64,000 bases of DNA from Sarcocystis neurona (Eukaryota; Apicomplexa; Conoidasida; Eucoccidiorida; Sarcocystidae), in NCBI GenBank assembly GCA_000727475.1, contig KL647289.1, positions 8,440,406 to 8,504,405 on the forward strand, read 5' to 3'. The notes beneath the pieces were generated by a model. It was not told the origin of the DNA. It saw only the letters and a list, made by a program, of their open reading frames with translations, and did not search any database. The position numbers were made by a program, and so were the translations under genes. Positions within the stretch are counted from its first letter, which is position 1, and each line of letters starts with the position of its first letter. Positions 13,501 through 27,738 of the stretch are shown here, piece after piece.

Positions 13501-16500
13501 TCACCTTCGTCGACGTCAAGACAGATGAGGAAGAAAACGCCAATTTCTTCAACCACACATGCACAAATAAATTCCTTCATTATATGTAAATAAGCATGTC
13601 GTGCATACATATACATCTATACACACATATATATATATATATATTACGTGGATATAGGGATGCAACAGATATCTACAGTTGTGCGTGTATATATATATAT
13701 ACATATATGTGTGTGTCAGCATGCACTACATATGTATATATATACATATGTATATGCGGACACACGTGCGTATGTGTATCAGTACGTAGATTGTATCAGT
13801 ACACAATATATATGCGTATATGTATACATATATGTATATATTTATGTGATAGAAATGTGAGAGTAGGAGACACGTAAACGTTTAGAGCCACGTCTGTACT
13901 TCTCCACAGATACTCAGTACACGTGTATATACATGTATATATATCTTTATGTGTGTGTGTGGCCTATTTGTATAGGGGATATACTATATATATTGATTTT
14001 TCTATGGAAGGAGTGAGAGTGAGATAAATATATATATATATATACACATATACATACAACATATATTAGACCTACGTGCTTATATCATGTATATATATGT
14101 GTAAACGTAATACGTGGTATAGATATCGTATCTACACTCACATATATATATATATATAACTACAGGTATTTACCTATACCTCTGTCTGCCTGTCTAGATA
14201 TCCATACACATACATATATATATATACAGGTCAACAAGTGTCTGCCTACATCTCGTCCTGTTCGTCTATAAATATGTACAGATACAGGTTTACAGGTATT
14301 TGTCTATATTTCCCTTTGTCTATGTATATGTATATGCATTTGAAGATACAACTTGACAAGTATTTGCCTATTTCTTTCTCTCCACCCGTCTACCTTTCTC
14401 TATACAGAAAAGAATCTACGCGTCTATCTATCTACCTATCTGAATAACTATCCATATATATATGTATGTATGGATACAGGTGTACATAGATGTTCGTCTC
14501 TCTTCCCCTATCTCCGTATAGACATATTGATATTCATATACCTGTGCAACTCTATACAAGTGTACACTTTTCCCTGCGTATGAAAGGGTCCCTTTTTTTC
14601 TACTTCTCTGTTACATACACAGACCCACACTCTTGTCTATCCATACACATCTATGTATATATACATGTGCATATCTATATGTATTTATATACGTACATAT
14701 TCACCTATCCAGAGAAGTTTGCGCCAACCAACATTTTGTAGCTTATTCTACTACACACACACAGATCTACAGTTATCTTTATCTATACATATCTACATAT
14801 GTGTATACATATACGTGCGTATGTATATCCACATATACATATATATGTGTAGGTATCTGTCCGTATACGTTTGCATCAATCAATATCCCCTTAGTCTAGG
14901 AGGTCCTTTTTTCTGTCTTCACTTTTGCTTCCTGCGCGCCCCCATCTACGGCCGTTCGTGTCTCCTAGAGCCACGTTTGTGTCCCTTTGTGTAGTTGTTG
15001 TAAATGTATCAACACGGAAAAGGGAAGGTGGGCGGAGAAGACGCGGATAAATGCAGAAGTTGCCGGGGACGCAGCAAAGGGAACCCTGGCGTACTTTTCT
15101 CCGAGTCGTTGTACGTATGTAGGCGGTGCTTCACACCTACGGACTACTCTGTGTGTGTGTGTGTGTGTGCGTCGGTGCGTACGTACATCCATACAGACTC
15201 ACACACATATATATATGTATATATATGTATAAATACAGATGCGCTTGTCCTCGTATATGCAGATATATGTGTAGGCGGTTGTTGGGCCAGAAAATCAGAC
15301 AGATAGATAGCTAGATAGAGAGAGAGAGGTGAAGGTAAGATTGAACCAACCGACGTACAGAGGTCTGGACCTGGGCAAGGGAAAAAGTACACATGTGTGT
15401 GTGTGTGTGTGTCTACGCGAAGAGATTGACCGGAGGGGAGAAGGCAGAGAGGAGAAGAGAAGCAAAAAGTGACCGGCAGTCGAAAATGACAGCAGCAGGC
15501 GGGCCAGGAACTCGTGCCCACCACCGAGAGAGGCGGAGAGAGTATATGTACCCGTGTCTGGTGTCTTCGTGTCTTCGAAACGAAGTGGACAGCAAGAGGA
15601 AAGTAGGAAAGCAGAGCGAGAAAGTCATGCCCACGTACAGAGACAGACGAAGAAGAAGTGGCACAGAGAGAGACGCGGAGACACGGGGACGCTGCTGACA
15701 GTCTAAAGAGAAACAGCAGCAAAAGACCGCGAAGAGAAGAGAGACAGACGGAGAAAAAGAGGAAAGCGGACAGAAAGAGAGGAAGAGATATGATGGGGAA
15801 GAGAATATAAAAAGAGAAAAGGGGGGGAAAGAAGGCGGACAGAGAGAGGAGGGAAAGGAAGGGAGAAAAAGGCGAGATAACTGGGTGTGTGAGTAGAAAT
15901 TCCTACTGATAGCCCCTTCCAAAAAAACACAGAGGCAGTGTTGTTGGCAGGCACGTCTGTGGCGGGGTTCATATGGAAAGTAAAGAGGGCCTATTTGCCA
16001 GAGGGAGGTAGGCAGTGACCAAGTGGAAATCTACACGTATACACATATGTGTATGTGTGTGTACATATATTGATAGATATATAGAAACGCATATGCACAT
16101 ATATATATATATATGTGTGGGTACACGAAGAAAGAGATGCAGCTGGAGGGAGAGACAGCAGGAGACGCGTCGGGAGAGACAGCGGTGTGTACGTACACGC
16201 CTCCAGACGCTCGCCGCGAGGTGTACGTACAGCAGAAAGACCCCAGAGGTATATAGGTCTACAGCAAGAGATGGGGCAGCAGGGAAAAGGTTTCTGTGAA
16301 TTTCTGGGGACCGAGCAAAGCTGGAGAGAGAGAGGCAGGAACAGAGAAGAACGCAGAGGCGAGATTTTTTGGCCCGTAACGTTCCAGACATCTAGACCTC
16401 TTTATATAAAACAGGGGGATGTGGAGGACCACCGAATACCTGGCAGCCAGACGGTGAGTATCTACACTTCTACGGAGGAGTGCACGCACGCAGGAAGACT

Positions 16501-18400
16501 CGTGGAGAAACACATGTATACGCGGGTGTAGTGTGTGTGCATGCAGAGATATCTCTACAGAGGTATCGGCGTTCATGTGGAGGACATGTGTGTAGATGAC
16601 GAAGAAGAAGACACGTAGGTATATGGATGTAGTACGCAAGTATGTGTGTGTGTGTATATGTGTGGAGATATCGCCCAAGAAGAAGATGCGTAGATATATG
16701 ACCGTCGTACAAGTATGTATGTGTGTACGGATATCGTCCAAGGGGAAGATACGTAGACACATGAGTGTCACACATGCGTATGTGTGTGTCTACGTCCAGC
16801 TATCGCCGAGGAGACAGATACGTAAATATATGACTGTAGCACCCGTTTGTGTGTGCGTGTGTGTGTGTGTGTGTGTGTATGCAGATATAGCCGAAGTGAA
16901 AATACATACACACATATTTATATATGTATGACTGTAGTGGCGGTTTGTGTGTATGTGTGCGGATATACCCGAAGAGAAAGATATATATATATGAGTAAAA
17001 GATATGTATATATGTGAGAAAGATATACATTTAAGTGTGTGTGTGTGTGTGTGTGTGAGTGAGTGTAGTACCCGTTTGTACGTATGTGTGCATATATGTA
17101 TGCGGAGGGAGGCGTACATATCCGTGTAGGCTGGGCCCCTTTTTTTGAGGCGGAAAGGAGGAGACGGAAGAACTTGGCTATGGCGTGTGGGCCCCTTTTT
17201 GTTCTTGAAAAGATGGAGATAGAAATAGACATGCAAGAGTTTCGACTGGTCCAGAGAGGTAGTCGGGTGAGAATTCTTTCTTGTTCATGGGCGAAAAAAG
17301 CGAACAGAGAGACAGAGGCACATCCCCCCCCCGCCGAAATCGGATGGATGTGTGTTTCCGCCTAGGGAAGCAGAGAGAGCTGTCCAGAACTCCAGGGAGA
17401 CGAGACGGCAGAAAGCAGATAGGTAGCCCGGGGATTGACAAAGAGAAAGAAACGAGGTTACAGATATTTTTGTCTCGCCCGGTGCAGCGGCAGCGCCGCA
17501 GAATAACAAAGAGAACAACGAGCAGCAGAAGTCGCTCCTCTCGGCGCGGCAGCAGCAGGCAGCAGCACATCGACAGACTTCTGCAAGAGAAGAAGCTGCA
17601 GCGGAAGAGGACGAGCAGCAGAGAGTCTCGGCAGCAGGCGCAAGAGAAGAGACCGGGAGCAGAGAAACAGAAACTACAGCTCAAGCGAAGCATAGAACGC
17701 CTGCTAAGAGGCAGCAACAGGAGCCGCAGTTGCGGCATGCCAGCAAAGACAGCGCAGCAGCAGCTGCTGCTGCATTTTTTTGTCGCAAATCAAACCAGCC
17801 GCAGCTGCTTGTCCATTTGAAAGTCAAAGAAGCAGCAGCTGCCCTTTTGCAGGGAAGGCGGCAACTCCTGCAGCCGCAGCAGTAGCGCAGGCTGTTTGTT
17901 GTACGAATAGACGATCTGACCTCGCTTTGCTTCAAGACGTCGTCATGACGGGCAGCAAGTTTTGCATAGTCTTGAAGACAACGCTGCATGCGTGCTGCTT
18001 CCGTAGAAAGCTGCTGCTGCCGCTGCCGGTGTGCCGCGGAGAAAGACGCGACGGTAGAGGAGGTCGACTCATACCGCGCAGCAAGGAGTTTCAGTTCTCT
18101 CATCATAGATGTCTGTGCCGCCTGGGGAGAAAACCGGGTACAAGCAGCAGGCGGAGAAATGAAGAGAGGACAGTTGACGCGGAAGGTGCAGGGCAGGTGG
18201 TTGAGAAGAAGATAAAGGAAAAGAAAAGGGAGAAGAAGACAGGCAGCAGCAAAAGGCAATGGGGAGGGAAAGCAGAAAGGGAAGCGTAGAGAAACCAAAA
18301 AAAGCAACGCTGTTAAACACAACAAACTCATAAAGAAGTGAAGTGGCCTACTCGGACGTCTTCTTCATATCCATATATATGTATCTACACGTAGCTGTAC

Positions 18401-18437
<37 letters not shown>

Positions 18438-21400
18438 TCCGTGTGTTACGAAAAATATTTCTACATATGAATATACAGATGTAGATAGAGAGGCAGAGAG
18501 AGACACTTCACGTATACGCATGTCGCGCTTTCTCTCTTTTCCCCTCTCCCTCTCCCTATATATATATATATATATGTGTACATATATACATCTCTGTAGG
18601 TATACACACACACAGATATATATATATATGTATACATACTACGCAAATACTTACGGGTGGTAATATATTCATCTACATCCATGTGTATCTATAGATCTAC
18701 GACTGTACACGTCACACATATCTACATATATATATATATATATATGTATATGTTTATAAACGCAGCGCCTTTTAGCTTCTTCCTATGTATACGTACACGT
18801 GGATATACATATATATATATAGTGTTATTGTTATGTGGACACATACGAAATTCAAGGATGTACACACGCATGCGCCTCTTCATGTATTTTTGCAAGGATG
18901 TGTATATGGGCGGCAGGTTACGCAGATACACAGAACATGCAGAGACCGGCTGCATAGGCTAACCGCTGTTGCTGCATTGGTATTTGTATATATATATATA
19001 TAAATACAAACACATCAACACGTACGTATATTCGTATATACAAATATATTATATAAGGAACTGTATATATATATACATATGTATACGAGGGAACCACATA
19101 CCCTAACGTGCTGCGTTGTTTTCATATATATATATAGAGAGAGAGAGGGAGGGGGAGATATATATAGATAAACAGAAAGACAGATGGATAGATACATAGA
19201 TAGAGACAAATAGATTTATAGATAGATAAACAGAGAGACGTAAACAGATAGATAGATATAGACAGATAGATAGAGAGGTAGATACATAGATAGGTAGAGA
19301 GGTACATGGATAGATATATTCGTAGATGAATAGATAAATACATAAATAGAGACAGACACATAGATAGATAGACACATAGGTAGATAGACACACAGGCAGA
19401 TAGACACACAGACAGATACGTAGATAGATAGATGGATAATTATGAACAAGTCAACACCTGTGTTCATACGCCTATATATATTCTACACAAGGAATTTATA
19501 ACATACAGATATAAATATATATATATGTATTTGTAGGCATGTTGTGGCTCTGTGTGCGCATGTGTTTTGTGGAAAAGTGTGCATGCGCAGTTGCTGTGAA
19601 GAAAATTTTTGTCGAGACGTGCGAGCTGCATCGCCTTTGCTGAGCCGCAAGAAAGATCACGTATCACTTGTTTATCGATACGGAAATGCATGCGCGCGGA
19701 GCAGCAAAGACAGCAAAGAAGTGCACCGGTATAAGAAGTTCCCTGCAACGTGGGGGAGCTAGCGAAGACTTTCTCCTTCGAAAAGGAGACATGGAAACAC
19801 ACAGAGAGACGGAGACACGGAGAAGAGCAGAGGAAAACGAACGCCGAGGGGGGAATAGCCGCGGCTTCTTAACAGAGAATTTAACTGCAGCGGCGTAGGG
19901 ACAGACCAGGGAAAATATCAGGGTATACACATATGTATGGGCATCTATACAGATGCGTATGTGTACATTAAAAAACGGTCTCCTGTGTACGTACATATAC
20001 GTGTCTCTTTAGAACTGGCGGTAGTTACTTGTCCATCTATTCATATCTATATATATATGTGTACATGTATGGACATATATTCCTGAACGTATTAATACAT
20101 TCACGTACACTAAAAGCTGTAAATATAGACAGAACCATACACAGGTTTAGGAGCAGCCTTCTGTACGTGCACACGTATATATGTACACCTACACGGACAT
20201 ATATATCTATATATATATATATAGGTACATCCAGAGCGGCTTGTACAGAGGCGGATAGATAAGATGAACTGACTCTCTAAAGAGGAGCAGTCAACCTGCG
20301 TTATCCCGTGGATGACGTCTGTGTATCCTCCGCAACAAGTAGCGCGTCTAAATGTGTGTAAATATATATATATATGTATATATATGTACACGTATATGTT
20401 CATACAGATACTTTCACATATATATACATGTCTATATATATATAAGTACACATGTACATATATATATATATATTCACATTCAATCAAACGGTGGCTCACT
20501 TTTCAGTGTGGTATGTGTCTAATATACACTACCCTTGTAAGTATATTAGTTGCAATATATATATATATATATGTATATATATAGAGAGAGAGAGATAGAC
20601 AGGTAGACAGGTAGATAGATGTAGATAGATAAATATAGATGGCAAATAGATATATACGGACAGATATAGCAGGTAAATGTAAATAGATAGACAGATATGG
20701 ATATAGATAAATATATGTAGATATAGGTGGATTGATAGCTATAGACAGATAGGTAGACGTGGACAGGTAGGTAGATAGATAGATGCAGATGGGCAAATGT
20801 AGAGCGGCAGCTACGGATAGGTAGATATAGACATATAGATAGACAGAATGATAGACAGATGTAGATGGATATACATAGAAAGACAGATATAGACAGGTAG
20901 ATTGATATAAGTAGACAGGTAGATATAGATATCGATAGATATATATAGTAGTAGATAGAATGGAAGATATAGACGGATACGTGGACATAGATAGGTAGAC
21001 ATCTAAAGAGTTACGTAGATACGCATATAGATAGATATACAGATAGATATACAGATACACATATACGTGAATATGTTGGGACAAGTATATGGATTTATGA
21101 ATACACAATGCTGTGTGTGTGTGGCTGGCTGATTGTCTACTTTTATACGTGTGTGTGTGTATATATATGTGCGTGCTCCAGTAGAGAAGTCCACCTCTAG
21201 GGAGGGAGATGGGTAGATGGAAAAGTCTTATCTAGTTCTACATTTGACGAAGGGGGGAAGTCTACGTATAGAGAAAAAGACAGGAAAAACTACAGGAACA
21301 TATAGATATATATATATATATATGTAGATGGATAGATTGATATAGAGATACATAGATATAGATATATAGACACACAGGTGTCTAGGTGTAGATATACAGA

Positions 21401-23590
21401 TATAGTTATGTAGGTACATATATATATATGTATCTGTATATGTAGATAGATATATAGATGTAGAGAGAGGCTTAAAAGGGAGTCAAGAGCACGTGCAGCA
21501 AAGTCATTTTTCGTCCTTGTATATGTGTGCGCATGTGGAATAGGAGAGGCTAGAGTTGCTGCAACTTTTCTTGAAGAGCAGTGTGTGTGTATACCTTTCC
21601 ATATTCTTCAGCTGCTGTCTCCAGTTCTTCCATAGCCGTGTACGTGTAGGCGAAGGAAGCGTCACGCAGCTGCAGCAGCTGCGCCTGCCAAGCCGTTGGG
21701 AGTTTGATAGACCCGGCCTCTTTGCCTCCTGCTACTGCTATTGCTGTCGACGCTGCTTCCCTGCCTCCTGCTCCTCCTCCTCGTTCTGCTTCTGCTGCTG
21801 TTGCTGCTGCTGCCTTGTTGTTGTTGTTGGGAGCGGCCCCACCTCGGGCAGAGGCCAACGGGGACAGACACCGCCACTGCCGGTAAGGAGCAGCAGCAGC
21901 AGCAGTGGGCGACGCAGGGGCAGCAGCAGTGGGCGACACAGGGGCAGCAGCAGGAGCAGCAGTTGCTGCACCAAGGAGAAGTCCTTCTCCAGGAGCAGCA
22001 GTAAGAGAATAAGTTTCTCCTTCAGCTCCGCAAGAAGCGGAGATCGAAGAAGAAGAGGAAGCAGAGGCAGCAGAAGCGAAAGTTACCAGATCCTCGAGGC
22101 TGAAGAGCTCCCAGTACTGGGTGCCGCGGCTGTCAGTCCTGCAAAAAACGACGAGAAAAACGAAGCAGCTGCTGACGCTGCTGCTGCAGCACCCTGCGCT
22201 CTTCCTCCGCCACTTGCGCTCTTCCACGTGCTACCACTACTCCTGCTGCAGCTGCTGCTGCTATACGTCGCACATCTGCTGCGGACCCATTACCTGCCCT
22301 GGCGGCTTCTCCCGCTGTTGCCGCTGTGGCTCCTCCTCCTTCTCGTCCTCCTTCTGCAACGCTGCTGCTGCTGCTACGCGAATACTTGCAACTGGCGAAG
22401 AACTCTCACAAATCTACACAGGTGCACGCCTACACTTGCAGAAACATGCGTATCTTTTCTAAGTATATATATGTATATATATGTACATTTACACATACTG
22501 ATATATACATATATATATATATATATATACATCGATGTACAGATACACGTACACATATATACATACATATACATATATATATATATGCATATATATATCC
22601 ATATATATATATGTAGAGAGAGAGAGAGAGACAAGGGGAGGAGCAACTGACGCGGCTGGCTCGCAATTATATGAATATATGGGTATACTTATTGTTATGT
22701 GTCGACGTATGCGCAGGCAGACATAGGTGCTCTCATGAAGAATACGGCTGCCGTTTCCCTCTATCTGCCTCTCTCTCGTGATGCGCACATATACCCGCAG
22801 AATCATATGTATACATCTGCAAACCTGTTTACTCTGTACATCTCTCTATATATATGTATATCCATACGAGATATATGTACATATATGTTTATATGTACGT
22901 ACAGGTGTATATATGTATATGTATAGTTATGCGTCCATACTGGGTAAACGCCTAAACCAGATTTGACACACGCAGCGAACCTACCCCTTATATATATATA
23001 TATATGTACGCAGGTGCCGGCACACACAGATAAATCTTCATAGGTCTATACATATATATATATATATACATATACGTGCGCACGTGCAGACACACACATA
23101 GACACAGTTTTCCTAGGTGTATATACATATGTACATATATGTATGTACACAAGTGCAGGCATACAGAGACACCATTTCCGAACGTATATATATATATATA
23201 TATATGTACACATGTGCAGGCACAAGAGGGTACCGCTTTTTTAGGTGGGTACGTTTATATAGAGGGAGAGATACGTAGAAAGATCAATAAATACATAGAT
23301 CTACACATATATATATATATATATGTGTCTACTTTCGTAATTCGCGTTGCAACCATATCCACGTTGGGGGGGACTTTTGACTTTCTCTGTCTGTCTGTCT
23401 CTTTTTTTTGCTGATGACGGAAACGAGAGTCATACCGCCCGTTGCGTAGTAGCAAATGCTACAGGATAGAAAAGCAGAAGATATTCCAAGAGATTTGCCT
23501 AGTAGGGCATTTGTGTACAGAAACGAAAGAGAGAAAAGGAAGCGCATGCACGCCTAGCCATATTTAGCAGACCTCGTCACTCTTTCTACG

Positions 23591-23621
<31 letters not shown>

Positions 23622-26600
23622 CTTCTTCTCTATCTGTGGTTTCACTCAGAGTTGGAGCAATCGCAGAAGAACATAGCGAGAGAAGAAGAGACAGAAAGAG
23701 AGCCACCGCAGACGCAGACTGAGAGGAACACGGCAGGCAGGCCGCCAGCATTTCTTCCAATTAGTATGGAAAAAGTCCCGGACTTTTTCGAATCCTATGC
23801 GTAACTCTCGCCCACACGTACACATATGAGAGTCCATATACATACATATATATATATATACATATAAAGATGTATATGTGTGTCTCTCACTGGTGTGTTC
23901 CTCTGTCTGAAAGGATTCAGCACAGAAACATTTTGCTTGCGCAGCAGTGTTCGATTTCTCTGACCTACAGACACGACGAGTGCAGGAAAGTAGAAAACGC
24001 ATGCAAAAACTCTTTCTTTCAACTTCCCCTTCTTTCTTATCTTCTTCTCTCTTCCACCGTAAATCCGCAGAGAAAGAGGAGAAAAACAGGTGGAGACAGA
24101 GGGAGAGACGAAACAACCCAATAAAAACTCTTCTTGGCACATATGTATATGCGCGTGAGTGTGTACGTGTGTAGGTTGGGACACACGTGTAGTAGTATAA
24201 CTTCCTGTCTAGATTTATTTATCTACTTTTACTTGGAGATATACAAAGAGGAAGGACAGTAATATACATGGGAGCCGGTAGTCAAGCAGAACGGAAGGAA
24301 TTGGAATAAACGAGATGTGAGGACGACAAAAAAGACAGCTTCACGCGGACGGAAACATTTACATGCATTTATCTGAACAATAACTATATTTGCGGGAGGG
24401 CCACTTACCAGTAGGTCTGCTGCACCTGTCCTGTCTCCTGCTGCTGCAAGCATCGCAGCCCAGGCACGGCAGCTCGCCCACCGGTACCTCCCCCTGTGGC
24501 TGCTTTGCTGCTGGTGATTTCCTTTGCTGCAAACGGAGCTGTTGCCGCAACACCAGGACCACCCTGACCCCCTGCATGCGGCATGTGGCCGGTCTGCTTC
24601 TTCCCTACGCTTCCTTTCCCCGCCGCACTTTTTCCTCGGCCGCTGCTGCTGGGGCCTGTTGCTGCTGCTCCAGCTGCACTTCTGCCTCCTGCTGTCGCGA
24701 TTCTTCCTCCTCTGCCCGTTGCGACGGATGCTGCTGCGTTGCTGGCAGTCGAAGAAACAGAATCTGCTTTTCCTTTGCTCAGGCGACTTCCTTCTTTCTC
24801 TGCAACTTCTGCTGCGGGCTCCTCTCCTCCTGCTGCAGTTGGATCTGCTGCTGGTGCCGTCGTAGCGGAGAAGTCTTCAGCTACTGCTCCCCGTGTTCCT
24901 GCTGCTGCCGGGCGTCTCGGGCTGCGCCCCTGCAGCCGCTGCCCCTGTGCGGTCGCTGTTGCAACGCTGCTTCTGGTTGCTGCTGGTCCTGCTCCTCCGA
25001 TTCTTCCTCTTCCCTCTGCTACCTTTCCGGTGGCCGCTGTTGCACTCGCTGCGCTAGCGCCTCTCGCTTTTCCTTCTCCTGCTGCTTCTGCCGTGCTGCC
25101 TCGCTCCCTGCCAGCTGCTGTTGCTCTCCCGTTCTCCTCTTCAGCAGCAGCGACCATGCCGTGTCCTTCGGGTGCTGCTCCTGCCTTTCCTGTACTGCCC
25201 CCTTGCCTTGCAAACGTAGCAGCAGATGAGGCGCGAGAGGAAGCTTCACTTGTACTCGACGAAGCGATCTGCCGCTCCTTTTGCTGCTTCCTATGGTGCT
25301 CCTGCTGTTGCTTTTTTCTCTTCGTTCCCTCTAAATCCTCCTTCTCCTTTTCCTCTTCTTCGAGCGGATCGTGCTCCTCTTGCTCTTGCTGCTGCTGCTG
25401 CTCTTGCTGTTGTCCCTGCTCTTGCTGCCGTTCCTGCTGCTGCAGCTGCAGTCTGCGCTCAGCCCCTGCAGCTTCGGCTGCTTCTTCCGGCGTCAGCTGC
25501 CGGAGGCCCCACATCTGCTGCAGCAGCAGAGACTCGCTGCTGCGCTGCTGTCGTGCCTGCGGCGCCAAGCTGCTGCACACAGCAGCAGTTTTCTGCGCCT
25601 CGCTACGAAGCCACTGCTGCAGCTGCTCCAGCCGCTGTTCTGCTTGCTGCTTTAGACTACCAAGCGCAGACACCGTCCCTGCGGTCTTCATATCTCTGCA
25701 GCAGCACACATCAGGCCAGGCCGGAGACGGATGTATCTGTTCCTTCTCAGGGGAAGCTTCTACGGAACTGCCTAGAAAAGACAACTGCACATATGCAGAG
25801 GACACGTAAATATTCACATGTTCATATATATAAATAGATGTATATATTCACTGATAGATAGGCGGAGAGGAAAAGGACAGATAGATATGTGAGTAGACAG
25901 AGAAAGATGGGAAGACAGACGAAAGGAGATAGAAACATGTATCCAGAGGAGACGACAGAGATAGAGAGAGTTTGACAAAGAGAAGAAAGGTAGATGAGCT
26001 GGTAAATTAATAAGCAGAGAGGTAGAGAAATAGATAGGTCCATACACAGGTAGGTGTAAACGGAGATAGGTGAACAGCTAGCTAAATAGGGAAGTAGACG
26101 ATAGGCAGGCAGATAGAAACCTGTTGCAACTGATATAGAAATAGAAGTATCTATATATATATATATACAGATATACACGTATGTATAGGTAGATACAAAC
26201 TGGTAAATATAGAGCGGCAAACAGAGTAACGGAAAGGTAGATAGATATAGACGCAGAGATAAGCGGAGAAATATAAAGAGATATATAGATGGAAACGTAG
26301 ACAGAAGGACGGACAGTTGTAGACGGGTAGACAGGTAGGTAGACCAAGGTGGATAGAGACAGATAAACAGATATAGAAGCATATGTAGATGTAGGTAGTC
26401 AGATAGATAGAGCGGCAGAAATATAGATAGGCAGACAGGCAGACAGATAGACAGATAGATAGGTAGATACGGAGGCAGACTGATAGAAAGGCAGATAGAT
26501 AGATACTGACATACAGATAGATAAACAGAAGATAGGAAGATAGACAGATAGACTGGCAGATAGATAGACAGATAGATAGATTGGCAGCTGGATAGATTCG

Positions 26601-27701
26601 CAGATAGGTAGATAGATAGAACTATACCGACAGATGGGTAGATAATATCGAGAGACAGATAGACAGACAGGTAAGTAAAAGGAGTGAAAAATGTAGGGCC
26701 ATACCTTAGATAGATACGTGGAGAGACAGACAGGGGTACACAGATGGTTTAGCAGGTAAATAGGTGAAAACACAGATAGACGCAGGTGGACGGATATAAT
26801 TATATTTTCGTAGATGGATAAACAGGCAGATAGAAGACACACGTCGGCAACTAGGGAAATACACATAGGTAAACAGATAAGTAAATAGGCAGATAGATAG
26901 CTAGATAGGTTGATACAGAGATACAAAGATAGATATGGGTATACATAGCTGGAGAAGTAGAAAGGTAGCTTGATAGAGGTAGACAGACGTAGACAGATAC
27001 ATATAGACAGAGAGATAAGGATACACAGGCGTACAAAGACAGACACACAGACGTAGATGTAGAAAGACAGAGAAAATAGATACATGCAGGTAGACAATTA
27101 CAGGCGGCTCGTCTATGACGCACAGATGTGTATATTTGAACAGGCTGTTTTGACATGGACATGTGTGTACACATTTCTTAGAAATAGTCTGTACCTGTTG
27201 AAATATTGAAACAGCTGGTATTCCTTCCGAATTTACTCACATCTATCTGTTCATCTATCTATCTATATTTACATATGTGTATACATATAGGCATTGAGAC
27301 GTAATTATATATATATATATATCTATTTGGAGGTGCTACGGGTGTATATATATATATATATATGGGCTTATCCGTGTATGTCAGAGACCTACAAATTCAT
27401 TCTTGTCGTGTGTTTGAATACACATCCATATGTATACATTTATACATGCGTGCATATATATATATATGCAGATAGATTACGTCTGCGTTTGTGTACACAT
27501 AGATATATATATATATATATAGGCAGATAGGTTACATCTGCGTTTGTGTACACATGTGTATAGACATGACTGCAGGTAACTAGAAGAGCTCGAAGAGCTA
27601 CTACTTTTGATTCTGCTGGTGCTCCGTCAGCGAGGCCGCGGAGCAGGTGAATTTTTTGCAAAGTCGGCAACATGTGTAACACTATTGAACATGTATATAT
27701 T

Positions 27702-27738
<37 letters not shown>

